A stretch of DNA of 64,000 nucleotides from Agrocybe praecox (lineage: Eukaryota; Basidiomycota; Agaricomycetes; Agaricales; Agrocybaceae). Location: the NCBI GenBank assembly GCA_964017145.1, contig OZ024847.1, forward strand, positions 2,852,001-2,916,000, written 5' to 3'. Under the pieces are notes generated by a model. It had not been told where the DNA came from and searched no databases. It saw nothing but the letters and a program-made list of their open reading frames with translations. This document shows positions 45,147-58,231 of this stretch, in pieces. The position numbers were made by a program, and so were the translations under genes. Numbering within the stretch: the first letter of the stretch is position 1; the number at the start of each line of letters is the position of its first letter.

Positions 45147-47697
45147 CGCAGGTAAGTAAGAGAGTAGCTTTAGAGACTTTTAAAACTCACATTTGTAGGT
45201 TATACACAGAACCTATAGGCAAAGTTGGCTGAATCTGGTCGCAGGAAGGAGTTGTTGGTGAAAAGTTACGCGCGCCACGGCTCGGCGGTCCGCAACGCGT
45301 GTCCAAATTAGTGACAATTGTTATATTTATAAACGCTCCAGATCGGTCACTACGTAAAGGTCTCAACGTACGAAAGACAGAGTTGCTATTAACTGAGCTT
45401 TAGAAATGTTCTTCAGTAGACACAAATAATCAACAAACTTCAATTCTTCATCTATCTGCGCATGACACGAGGCGAGTGTGAGGCCGAGGTGCATACATCC
45501 GACCCGTCTGTGCCCAATTGCACCGGATACAAAATGTCGCCCAACGCGAATGGAGATTTAGATATCCAAGGTCCACGATTCTGAATGCCAGCTTTGCACG
45601 CAGTCGAATTCCGATCCGATAAACGTCCAAGCCCGTCCCTACTCCTGTAAGAAACCCAGTCCTCCTGGTCTGCGGCGCTCCGGCACCACCATACCAGCAT
45701 AGACCCACCGAGATACAGTTTCTTGCTGTTCTTTTCCCTATCACCATCTCTCGCTTTCCATCCATCCATTCATCACAGCCTCTGCGACCTTCTTGAATCC
45801 ACTCTCGGTGACTCAGACCTTGCTTAGAATACAAATGCTCATTGTGTAGAAGGAGTAACAGGCAAAGACCCTGAGAGTTACAAATAAAACATTTAGCATG
45901 TGTTCGATGGTTTTAGGTAAAGCATACCATACCGTGTTGTAAGATAATGGCGTTGCGAAGATTTATGAAATGAGCCCCACGCCATCGTGGACATGGAGAA
46001 CAAGACAACGTCGAGCAGTGAGGTATTGAGGCACATCAAGCTCAAACTATGGAGGGTTGATCGATGAAATATAAAAGCCCAAGAGACGTATGTCGTTGTG
46101 CACCTCCGCGTACTGTGGTGATAAATGCAAAAAGCTGAGCGACACGTTCAACTAGGCGGGTTAGATGGGTAGACTCACCAAAATATAGTCCTTAATGCTC
46201 CCGTTTCCCCATTCCCGAACGTCCACCGTATGAACTAAGAAGGTAAGGTAAGCTGGATTAATGATGCCTAATCAACGCATATACGTATCGAAAAAGAATA
46301 TTTCTTACAATGATATTCAGGCCAGACCATCAAACCCAATACACTCAGGCATCGATACCCATTCGTTATGTACTGATTGAGATTCGACCATCCTACGAGG
46401 TAGAGGACAGCAGCAGTTCAACATGTTCAACAGAGGGGCCGATGTGGGTAAGCCTCTCTGCGCTAATGCGGAACATCTTTGAAGTGACGATCTAGTACTC
46501 AGAATGGGAGATTAGGGGATGCGTCCTTGGGAGAAACTAGAGCTGTGAATGAGCAACCAGACATTAATGACGCGGAAAAAAACAGTATATGCGAACATGG
46601 ACTCACCGATGACTCTCTCCTAGGCATATTGTGCACTAATCCTCGAGAAAGCTCCGATTCTCTGAGGTGATGAGCGGAGAAATTTAGAGCGAATACGGAA
46701 GACGGAATATTTGGATCGCCTCAACGCCAAACGGTCACGCGACTTCATTCGGCTCCTGTTACGCGTCGCGTCGTTCTTCTACGCACCTCAGTCCTTCCTG
46801 CTCACATCACTCTGTATATGTTTGCTTTTTTGTTTGTTTACGAGAGTCGATGGTACCTGCCCAACAAACCCTCGGCCTGTAATATTCTAGGAGAGTACTG
46901 CGTAGGCGAAGTCTCGGAGTAGCCTCTATATTTTACCGACCTCCGTGATTTACGTGACTGGGAACGATGAGATGCATATTTGCACCCAACCTGTCCCCAA
47001 CCAGTGCTGGACGCTCTCAACTCAAACTCCCTTCATTTTCCATATCTATCCAACGAAATATTGCGTTTCTGGCTAATTCACACACCCCTTTCTCACTTCA
47101 ACGGCGAGTGTCGTTTACCTTCTAAACAACCCACCTCCGAGCATTCACCTATCCCAAGGCTCACATCCCGGAACGAGGACATTTCGGTGTGGTGTCAGTT
47201 TTGGTTATCGTTAGTCCTAGATCAAAGTGGTGATCTGAAGGCGCGAATAGTAGTAAAGAAAGCGTCGATTTGACAGTAGGAACAGAAATTTAGTGATCAT
47301 GGGGCACTATCTCTGTAAGACGTTGTTAAATAGCTGTCTGTCAACCTCGTTATTTGAGATCAATACCCAGAGATATTTGAACAAAGGGCTCAGACATAGA
47401 GTTTTTGTAAAGGTGGTTATAACCTAACAACAATTGGGATCATGATGAATTAAGGAGCGAACTGGAAAGCTGAAGAGTAGGTGCTCAATGACCTGCAGTG
47501 ACGTTGGAATCAATCGCTTGTCAATCGCGTCTGGTGTTATATACTCGTAGTAACGTCACAGGATATTCCCATCAGCAGATGTTCCTTTTCGTTTTCCCTT
47601 TCCCCTACTATATCTGTATGCGATGACTGCACTACGCTGTGCATCATGGTTCTGCAATGATGTGCGACTGATATATCTCTCACAGCCTCAGGCAGTG
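45147..47697. other. Divergent spacer FK-3 to TPR-3, copy of the 23.7-25.9 kb spacer
   Basis: Counterpart of the FK-2/TPR-1 spacer with the same decayed module (45.5-46.5 kb). A segment around 46750-46900 resembles 32.7-32.9, 40.7-40.9 and 52.8-53.0 kb. No intact gene. Confidence 0.5.
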
Positions 47698-48025
47698 CAT
47701 ATTTAATACCGTACACCCATGACCACAAATGCTTCACAACTTACAAGTTTTCATTTCGACACCTGTATTTCTCAATCGTGTCCACCATCGTTTACGGATA
47801 CTTTATCCATAATGGATTTTGGTGCAGGGCCGATACGCTACATGCCATGAAAACAGGTAGGTTGATTTTGGAAACTTCGTGTATGAGCGCTCTAATAGTC
47901 TCTTATTTATAACAGACAGATGGGCGGTGCTGAACTGCAGTGCTGATATTCAATGAAACCATAAAATCTCAGGCGACTTTTCACCTAACGACGACCCCTC
48001 CTTTTCTTCGATTCGTGTAAATGCA
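47698..48025 (+). promoter_or_regulatory. TPR-3 promoter and leader with upstream ORF and intron
   Basis: CATATTTAA box at 47698-47706, upstream ORF MDFGAGPIRYMP at 47812-47850, and leader intron inferred at 47857-47915 (GTAGGT...TATAACAG). Confidence 0.55.
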
Positions 48026-51000
48026 ATGGCGGATCCATTAACCATCACTCTGGCTGTAGTCTCGCTTGCAACAGCTCTAAAGGACATTATCGAACTCGCA
48101 CAAACGCTCAATGACTCTTTTAAGAAGGTGTGGATTCTCCATCGCAACTGAGCGAAGGTCTTCAAGTTGATTATCTCGTTCTTAGCCTGGTCGAAATATG
48201 CAAAGGGCGCAATCTCTAGCTGCGGAGACGCTCGGAATCGTACAAGAGCTCAAGAAATTCTACGCTGCGCATACAGAAATTCTAGACAGTGCGCCGGATA
48301 TGCAAGACGCCGTACTAAGGCTATTGAAGTGTGTATTTATGATCATTTATTGGGCATTTTTATGCACATATCCTGTAGGGAAATGGAAATGGTACACGAG
48401 AATTGCAAGCCTATGCTCCAGCTTTATGTATCCTTGGATGACACACTGCGTGCTTGGATAAGGCGGAAGGTTGGACCTTGGTGGAAGCGGAATAGCATCG
48501 AGGAATCCATTCGGACTCTGCGAGATGGGGCAAACAAATGTCGTACTGATTTTATGGTGCGAGAATAAGGAATACGCAGTTCGATATGAGCTGACAAGAA
48601 TTTTGAAGATGTTTTCCTTGTTGCGCATTGAAGCCGCCAATGCTCAAACCCAAGCCACTGTGGTTCAAACCCACACTACTGCTGTCCGAACCGAAGCCAG
48701 CCTGACTGAATTCCGAGCTTCTGTCACGCATGGCTTCGCTCACCCTGGACTCCAATCATCGCTTCCTCAAGTGTCGGATAATAATAATGTCCTGGTCTTC
48801 TTGGGTTCCACTCCCGTTATATTATCCCAACTCCCCCCTCATGTCAAATTAGCCGAACACCTTGTGTATAAGGAGTATATCACACTTCAAGTGGGCAAGA
48901 TCGAGATTCTATTCAAAGCCTTCTTTTCTGGCGGATCCTATGCAGTTGAAGAGCCGGATACCGCGCATTTGCAACAATTCAAGACTGTAATTTGCCTAAA
49001 GCCCGTTACCAAGGAGGAAATAGAAGATGTACAATCCAATATCTTCTCCAACATAGTGACGATACAAGATAACATCCAAGGCCGCCAAAATAATAGATTG
49101 TCGATCCAGCGCGGTGCATGGGCAATGTTGCACTTGACCAGCAGACTTAGAACCCTCGACATGAATGAAGAAACTTTAACAATAGCACGATTTGCCGTGG
49201 ACATTTATAGGATACTCACCAGTGCAAATGAAGATGTTTACGGACCCTACCTTGCACAAGCACTGTACTTCGTGTCGCAGAGTCTTGTAAAAATAGGGAG
49301 CCCTGTACAGGCCTATAAAGCAATAACAGAGGCTGTGACCCTTGGACGTCGTCTCGTGGCTGCCAATCCAACCTTCGAAGCCCAAATCGAGCTTGCTTTT
49401 TCGGTTTGCCACTCCTCCTATGTTGCGCGTCTGAATAGAGATTTGAAAAATGCCACCCGCGATGCAGAAGAAGCGGTGCAAACCTACGAGCGCCTAATTG
49501 GACAATCCACATCCGTGTTACAAATGGAAGTAGACATTATAAACAAAACGAGTGGGCCAACCAGTATGACGTTGTACGGGACGCTAATTTACAGATTTGC
49601 TGAAGCACTAGTGGGGCTGCATTATACTCTGTCTTCAACCAGTAGAAAAAATGAATCAGTAAGCGCAGGAATAAAGGCGCTTGAGCTGTACAGTGCATTA
49701 GAGCAGAGGCACAACCACCCCCATTTCAGTCTTCATATAGCAGATCTTTGTTACTCTTTTGCATCCGATGGCATTCGGGACGTAATTTCCATCGACCAAG
49801 CTCTTTCCTACGCACAAAAGGCAGTGTCTCAATACGAGAAGGTCCTCCAACACACCGGAAATGTCTCCCGCAACCTTCCTTTTTCCCTGGCAAGGCAAGC
49901 CAAGATTTTATCAGATCTGGACCGCATTGAGGAGGCATATGTGGTGTGCCAGAAACTTCAACAAATAGTTCACAAACATATTGAAGATCACCAGCTCCGT
50001 GCCAACTCACTTCTGCATCTAATGCGATCTCTTTACCATTCAAAGCGTTACGTGGAGGCAGCATTGGTCGGGGAACAATTACTGGGAACCTACCGGTCTT
50101 CGCTGTTAGGTTGGAATCTCCACTGCGCCTACGTCTACACTTCTTGGGCCTTTGAAGCAATGAAGAACTATCAGAAGGCAGTACAAATTGCGGAATCGGC
50201 TGTCAGCTATTGGCGCATGCTAGCCTTTCACGATTCTGAAAACGTTAAATATCTTGCTGCCAGCGTTGACAATCTGGCACGTCGACTTTGTTCCAGGGCT
50301 GATTATGGACGGGCCTTCAGTGCAGGACATGAAGCAATGAAGCTATGTAGCAGCTTGATTCAGAAAGACTCCTTCTCGGTAGAGCTGTACAAGAGTGCCC
50401 TTCAACTGAATATGGATATTGCTACACAGGCAAAGATGGAACCCATTTCTGTGGAACGGAGCCGAGAGGTTATTCAACACTCTCGGGCACTGGTCAAGCA
50501 ATTTCCCGAACAACAAGTATTTCATATTAGTTGCATCCTTGATCATGCAAAGCTGCTTGAAGACTCTGACCGACCTGCAGAAGGCAATGCCGCTATTGAA
50601 GAGGCTCTCACCTGGTTTGACTTTCATCCAACAGAAGAGGAAGATTCGGCTAGACTGCACGTCATCGTACTTCAAGCTTCTAGCAGATTTCTTTGTGATC
50701 AGGGCCATCTTAACAAGGCATTAAGTGCCTATGACAGGGCGATTAAGATTGGGCAACCCTTCGCGAACGCTCATGATGTTGCTTCCGATCTTCTCTGGGC
50801 AAAGACTGGAACCCTCATGATATTATATATTATGGGTCAAGTTCCACTTGCGCTTGACAAGATTGAAGATTGTCTTACATTTGCCACCGAACATGATTTG
50901 GAGGAGAAGGAGGCGTATACCTGTTACTTGGAAAATGCATCACTTGTCTACCGATCCAGTGGAGACGTCGATAATGCTCTGTCCAATATTCGACAAACGA

Positions 51001-51524
51001 TTGACATTTTTAGAGATCAGCGCAAAGTTCCATTTTCCCGGATTTTGTCTGATCTCCTCGCTGACGCTGGGGAGGAAGAAGAAGCTCTTATTGCTGCACA
51101 CGAGGCAATACAAGAATGCGAGATGTTGAAGGAGTCCTCCATAACCTGTCACAAGGAATACTATACACAAGCTCAGTACAGTCTCTCCCTACGTCTCTTC
51201 GCCAACAACGACCTGGATCAGGCACGAGAACTGCTTCTGGATGTCCGATCGTTCTATCAACAACATTCACAGACCAAAAATATATGGTTTATCAAGTTGG
51301 CTATAACGCTATGGGCGTTAGGATACCTAGAGTGCGCATCAGAGCGACACGAAGAAGGTGCCGCCGCCAGGAGCGAGCTCGATGACCTGCGCAAACGTCT
51401 GCGCCTCATATTCCCGACTCGTCTCGATGACCTTGCGGAAGTTGGGTTGACTCGCGAGAGAAATTTTGCAGCGTGGAAGAATTTGCTCAGGAAACATCAA
51501 CTTACATGCGGACATCAAGAGTAG
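48026..51524 (+). CDS. TPR-3: STAND-like N-terminal domain fused to TPR array, no NTPase
   Basis: Four exons: 48026-48127, 48186-48328, 48379-48556 and 48609-51524; about 1112 residues with all phases closing. It starts MADPLTITLAVVSLATALKD. Exon 3 is the most divergent of the four (VHENCKPMLQLYVSLDDTLR). The linker holds two units of the QT repeat. The TPR part is collinear with TPR-1 but differs in clustered patches, for example ALYFVSQSLVKIGSPVQAY against ALYLLADSFVDIGDLVQAY, and WAFEAMKNYQKAVQIAES against CAFEHEGNNLKAVQIAES. It ends at CGHQE like TPR-1. No Walker A motif. Orthologous position to TPR-1 in the duplicated block. Confidence 0.88.
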
Positions 51525-54424
51525 TAGTTGTGATAGTCCAAATTTGTTCGTAGACAATGCGTGTAATTCGTTATAGTACTCTTCAACGTACTCTTCAACC
51601 TCTTGCGACACTGCATCCGTTTTTTTACCCCGTCGTTTGTTGCTGCACTCTTCCTTCTACAATTCTGCAATTCAAAATGGTTGTGCATTACTTTTAACAT
51701 CATATGTCAGTATATAATTCGTCTAATATGCATCCAGAAATGATGTCTGCATTGAGCATGATGTTATCGATTCTTTCTTGCCTAGGCCTGAGGCCTAACC
51801 ACCCCCTTGTCGTGCAATTTGACTCGTCTGTCGTTCAAATTTCTCGTCTTTTTACTACCAACTGGCAATCGTGATTGGTTTAAGATGGATTCAGTCAGCC
51901 CGTCTCGATCACTCAATTAATGATGAAACGAGATATACCTTTATTATAATGCCGATGTTCGACGCCTCCGTACCCTTAATTCATCCATTCATTTAGTCCA
52001 AATCCCTTTGAACGCCGCGTCCTTTACATGACGTTCGACGACCTGGAACCCTGAAATGATCAGGATATCCAGTAGCCCGGTTATGGATGTTATCGACACA
52101 TTCGCCAACCATTGTCTGGACATGGATACTGTATCGGCTCCTCATGACATGCGAGCTGGATGTTAAGCCTCCTTCGCCGCAATTGCAGTAGGTACGACCT
52201 GCTGGGAGGAATATTACACATGCCCAATTGAAGCAATCTTCTTCCGTCGACTCCCATTTTCGAGGCATGCGCATGTAACTCGGACTTCCTAAGGGCATCT
52301 CAATGTCGCTCCAACAAGCTGCAATCTCGCTTGATACCTAGAAGGTAGAAGATACTCCGACGATACACCAACCAGTTGCACGTCGCGATCCCAAGTTTCA
52401 TGTTATGTAGGTAGTTTTTGACTCGTTAAAAAACAGATATTCGCCTTTTCACTCATTGTGATCCGTCCTCCTCCCAGCCTCAGCGTTAGGTAAACTCTCG
52501 AGAAAACATGATAGGCGATTTGAACAAACATAAAAGGCGTTCGTTCGCCTTCGAACCAGAGTATGCTGTGGCAAATGCGACCGATTCCGAGGGAAAGGGA
52601 TAGAGGATAGTTGAGAACGCTAGGAAGATATAAATATCAATATAGTACGAAAAGACCAAAGACAAGGTATTTACTTTGAATGAGATAATACATAAGTAGC
52701 CGAATGAACGACGATCCTGACATCCGTGGGCAGGATCCAAAATAATAAATCTTTCCTTCGCATGGATTCAATCGAGGCCTATGGTCGTAGCTGCAGTTGA
52801 CTGCCAAGACAATTTTCTTCTTCCTTTCCACCACCACTTTTTCTGGTCTAAATTCCAGGAAACCCCTCGATAGTCGCTCTTTATCTGCTCCGCTTGCTTG
52901 AAAACTATCTGTCTCCGGTCCAAAATCTTTTTTCAAGTTGCGAGTCTATGGAACCCGCTCAACGAACCCTGCAATGCTTCATCTGCCTCCCCGTGCCTCA
53001 TCTTTAGAGTCATAACACCACACCAGGCTCCCAATCTCTTCAAGCAAGATGTGTTTTCTATGCTCCTCGCGTATCGCGCATTTCCCCGATTGGACGTGAT
53101 AGTAGTTGTGAAATTGGAAAGATGGACGAGTACGGTAGAGTATCGAGTATGATTGGCACTGCGACCGATGTCATCAGTGTGCTCGTATCCCCCTCCGAAC
53201 ACTCAACTCAAAACCCCTTTCATCATCAATATCTTTTCGTGTCTGTAAATATTGGACGCCCTTGAATAGCTGAATCATGTATGTATATGTTCTGGGCTCA
53301 GCGCTTGTTCGTCTTTGAAAATTTGAGCATCGGGTTAATACTCGTGAAAGCACAGACGCCTGTTTCATTGCGTATTCTGTAGGGTAATATAAAATACATG
53401 AATGAATTACGGTTTTATACGGGTCTCGGCTTTAAGAAAATGTACATACTACATTTTTCTCCCTTTCCTGGCCGCCAAGTTCCTACCCCCTCTGATCTCG
53501 ACAACGTGCGGCATTTGCTCTCTTCAACGCCCAACCGTTCCGTTTTATCGATGAATAATCCACTGTCATGCATCGTGGTATCATGTACGTTTGTCTGTCT
53601 CACCCCGAAGTAAAGAGAACTCCATTTCCACGTGGTGTTGGTTGTACTTCAAGCTGTCGTTGGTCCTCGACCCGGGTCGTGATTTGGATGCGTCAATATT
53701 AGAGATACCCACTGTTTTCAGTACCTGGCGTAATCTCAGTCGCAGCGACACTTGCTGGTTTTTGAATTGTATCCCAACATCTGCTTTGCGTATATAAACT
53801 CGTCCTTGAAACCGAAGCCTATCGTGGACATCGTACCGAAGGAGGATTTTAAAAAATAATCTCACCGTCATATTGTGTACTTTAAGTTGACGGCGGGAAC
53901 AGGCATATGATGCATCTGGGTAAGGAATACAGGCGTTACCATTGGGTAGACGAATTCCTCTTCTAGTGCTTGTGTTTTCAGTGACGGAAATTTTGCATAG
54001 GCCTATTAAGTACCCCCGAGCAACGCATCTCTGGCGTTTTTTGCGACGTTATGACCTGGAATGTGTTGACGCTTGGCACCATCTCTGTAAGACGTTGTTA
54101 ATCAGACGCCCGTTAGCCTCGTTATTTGAGTTCACTACCAAAAGACATACGAACAAAGGCTCAGGATATAAAGTTCTGTACAGGTGCTGATAAATTAATA
54201 TCATTTTGATCACAATGAATTGAGGAGCGGAGTGGAAAATTGACGAGTAGGCGCTCAGTGAATCGCACTGGGGTGATACTATTCAAGTAACGTCACAGGG
54301 TTTTCCCATCAGCGATAACGACAGTGTTCGTCTTTTCCGTCTTTTCCCTTATGCTCAAGACATACCTGTATTCGATGACTGCAGTAATGTACGACTGATA
54401 TCTCTCCCACAGCCTCTGGCAGTG
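51525..54424. other. Spacer TPR-3 to TPR-4
   Basis: Counterpart of 29.8-33.75 kb but about 1 kb shorter because the 31.14-32.69 kb segment is missing. It contains the 101-codon minus-strand frame at 51993-52298 (copy of the 30.4-30.6 kb small ORF) and a short plus-strand frame near 52950 (MEPAQRTLQCFICLP) with similar sequence at 32.8 kb. No gene is supported. Confidence 0.5.
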
Positions 54425-54729
54425 CATATTTAACTCTACGTGCAAGACCACAACTGCTTCACAACTTCCGAGTTCCCATTTCGACACCTGTATTGCTTAA
54501 CCGTGTCCACCATCGTTTACGGATACTTCATCCATAATGGATTTTGCTGAAGGGCCGATACGCTACATGGCATGAAATAGGTAGGTCAGCATTGGAAACA
54601 TCATCTATGGTTCTCATGTCTTATTTATAACAGACAGATGGGTGCCGGGTGGTGCTGAACTGCAGCCGTATAATCTCAGGTCACTTTTCACCTACCAACG
54701 ACCTTCTTCCTTTCTTAGCTTCCCGTACA
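54425..54729 (+). promoter_or_regulatory. TPR-4 promoter and leader with upstream ORF and intron
   Basis: CATATTTAA box at 54425-54433, upstream ORF MDFAEGPIRYMA at 54537-54575, and leader intron inferred at 54581-54632 (GTAGGT...TATAACAG). Confidence 0.55.
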
Positions 54730-57700
54730 ATGGCAGATCCATTATCCGTTACTCTGGCCGTAATCTCGCTTGCAACAGCTCTCAGGGACATCGTCGAACT
54801 AGCGCAAACACTCAATGACTCGTTCAAGAAGGTGAGAAGGCAAAGTCGCAGTTGATAGAAGATTCTTGAGCTGATTATTTCATTGCTAGCCTGGTCGGAA
54901 TATGCAAAGGGCAGAATCTTTAGCTGCGGAGACGCTCGGAATCGTACAAGAGCTCAAGAAATTCTACGATGCGCATACAGGAGTTCTAGACAGTGCGCCG
55001 GATATGCAAGCCGCCGTACTAAGGTTACTGAGGTGCGTGGCTAATTTCACTAATTAGGCTGCTTTATGGACATACCCCGCAGGGAAATGGAAACGGTACA
55101 CGAGAAGTGCATACCCATACTACAAATTCATACTGCCTTGGACAGAAAACTACATACCTGGGTAAAGCGGAAAGTTGGTCCATGGTGGAAGCGGAATAGC
55201 GTGGAGGAATCCATTCGAAATCTGAGAGATGGGGCGAACAAATGTCGAAGTGATTTCATGGTGCGAGAATAAGGAATATGCAATCCGATATGAACTTACA
55301 GGAATGCCAAAGATGTTTGCATTGCTGCGCATTGAAGCCACCACAATCGAAATCCGAGCTGCTGTTACGCACGGGGTCCCTCGCCCTCATGTCCAATCAT
55401 CGGTTACTCAAGTGTTGGATGATAACGTCCTAGCCTTCATGGGTTCCACTCCCGTCATATTATCCCAACTCCCCCCTCATGTCAAATTAGCCGAACACCT
55501 TGTGTATAAGGAGTATATCACCCTTCAAGTAGGCAAGATCGACATCCTACTCAAAGCCTTCTCTTCTGGAGGATCCTATCCAGTTGAAGAGCCAGATGCT
55601 ATTCATTTGCAACAATTCGAGACTGTAATTTGGCTAAAGCCCATTACCAAAGAGGAAATAGAAGATGTACAATCCAATATCTTTGCCCACATGGTGATGA
55701 TACAAGATAGCATTCAAGGTAGACACAATAATGGATTGTCAGTCCAGCGCGGTGCATCAGCAATGTCTGACTTGTCTGTCTGGCTTGCTCATCTCGACAT
55801 GGGTCAAGAATCTTTGACAATAGCGCGATATGCCGTGGACATATATAGGACACTCACCAAGACAAACGGAGATGTATATGGACCCCACCTTGCGCAAGCA
55901 CTTTACGTCATGTCGTACAATCTTCAGGGCTCTGATGAACCTGTACAGGCCTACAAAGTAATCACAGAGGCTGTGACCATTGGACGACGTCTCGTGGCTG
56001 CCAATCCAACCTTTGAAGCTGAAATGCAGCTCGCTAACTTGGTTCGCTACTCCTCGTATGTTGCGCGTCGGAATAGAGATCTGCAAAATGCCATTCAGGA
56101 CGCAGAGGAAGCGGTACAAACTTATCAGCGCCTTATTGGACAATCCACATCTGTGTTGCGAAAGAAAGTCAACGTCATAAACAAAAGGCGCGGACAAACC
56201 TTTATAACGTTAGAAGCCACGCACATTGGAAACTTTGCTCATGGATTGGTAGAGCTGCATTACACTCTATCTTCAACCAGTCGAAAGGATGAATCAGTAG
56301 CTGCAGGAATCAAAGCGCTCGAGTTATACAGTTCGCTGGAACAGAGGCACAATTACAGTGACGTCAGTTTTTGGATGGCACATCTTTGTCACTCCCTTGC
56401 ATCCAACGAGTATCGGGACGTAATGTCCATCGATCAATCTCTTTCCTACGTACAACAATCGGCATCTCAGTACGAGAAAGTACTTCGACTGACTGGAAAT
56501 GTTTCTGGAAACCTTCCTTTGTCCCTGGCGAGGCAAGCCGAGATTTTATCAGATTTGGACCGTATTGAGGAGGCATGTGTGGTATGCCAAAAACTTGAAC
56601 AAATAGTGCAAAAACATATTGAGGATCATCAGCTCCGTGCCAAATCACTTCTGCATCTAACGAGATCTCTTTACCATTCAAGGTGTTACGTGGAGGCAGT
56701 GTCGGTTGGGGAACAATTACTGGCAACCTACCGGTCTTCGCTGTTAGGTTGGGATCTGTGTAGTGCCTATGACTACACTTCTCGTGCCTTTGGACATGAA
56801 GGAAACACTTTCAAGGCGGTACAAATCGCGGAATCGGCTGTCAGCTATTGGCGCATGCTAGCCTTTCACGATTCTGAAAACGTTAAATTTCTTGCTGCCA
56901 GCGTTGACAATCTGGCACGTCGACTTTGTTCTGCAGCTGATTATGGACGAGCCTTCAGTGCAGGACATGAAGCAATGGAGTTGTGTAGCAGCTTGATTCA
57001 AAAAGACCCCTTTTCGGTGGAGAATTACACGAAAACCCTTCGACTGAATATGGATATTGCGGTACAGGCAAAGATGGAACCCATGTCTGTGGAACGTAGC
57101 CGAGAGGTCATTCGATATTCTCGGGCACTGATCAAACAATATCCTGAACAACAAATGTTCCATATTCGTTGCATCCTTGATCATGCAGACATGCTGGATG
57201 ACTTTGACCGACTTGTAGAAGCCAGCGCCTCCATTGAAGAGGCTCTCAGTTGGTTCGATTCTCACCCAGCACAAGATGCAGATTTTTCCGAACTATACAC
57301 CGACACACTTCTATTTTCTGCCACATTTCTTCATGATCAGGGTCATCCCGACGAGGCATTAAGTGCCTATGACAAGGTGATCAAAGTTGGGGAACCCTTC
57401 GCAGACGCTCTTTCTGTTGCATGCAATATTCTCTTGGCGAAGGCTGAAACCCTCGTGAAATTATGTTTTATTGGACGAGTTCCAGCTGCGCTTGCCAAGA
57501 TTGAAGATTGTCTTACGTTTGCGGCTGAACATGATTTGGAGAAGGAAAAAGTATATTTCTATTGTTTGGGCAATGCGTCGCTTGTCTACCGATGCAGCGG
57601 CGACATCCATAAAGCGATATCCAACATGCGACGGGTGATCGATAATCTTGAAGATCGGGACAGAAGTCTATTTTCCAGCATTTTGTCTGACCTCCTCGCC

Positions 57701-58231
57701 GATGCTGGGGAGGACGAAGAAGCTTTGATTGTTGCACACAAGGCAATTCAAGGATACGAGAGGTTGCAGAAGTCCTCCTCAACCATTCTCAAGGAAACCT
57801 ATGCAGGCGCACAATATAGTCTTTCCCTACGTTTCTTCGCCAGCAATGACTTCGCTCGGGGACGAGAGCTGCTTCTCGAGGTCCGATCATTCTACCAACA
57901 ACATTCACAAACTAGGAACATCCAGTTCATCGACGTGGCTATAACGCTATGGGCATTAGGGCACCTAGAGTGCGCATCAGGCCGACACGAAGAAGGCATC
58001 GCTGCAAGAACGGAACTCACCGAGTTGCGAAAACAACTTCGACTCATATTCCCAAGCCTCGATGATCTTGTGGAGGTGGCATTGAAAACAGAAAGAAATT
58101 TTGCCGCGTGGAAGAATCTCCTCAAAAAAATCAATCTTACGTGTGGTCACCAGGACGAAGATATGATATACTCGAAAGTGCAGCAATATTCTAATATGAA
58201 AATCCAGGACTTCTGTCGGATGAACCTATAG
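54730..58231 (+). CDS. TPR-4: STAND-like N-terminal domain fused to TPR array, no NTPase
   Basis: Four exons: 54730-54831, 54890-55032, 55083-55260 and 55313-58231; about 1113 residues with all phases closing. It starts MADPLSVTLAVISLATALRD, almost identical to TPR-2. The linker is the shortest (ATTIEIRAAVTHGV). The TPR region is the most divergent of the four: VMSYNLQGSDEPVQAYKVIT, KKVNVINKRRGQTFITLEAT, DDFDRLVEASASIEEALSWF. The C-terminus after HQDED differs from TPR-2 because of a frameshift (MIYSKVQQYSNMKIQDF...). The old tail (LSDEPIGLAD and stop) is still readable in another frame just downstream. No Walker A motif. Confidence 0.88.
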
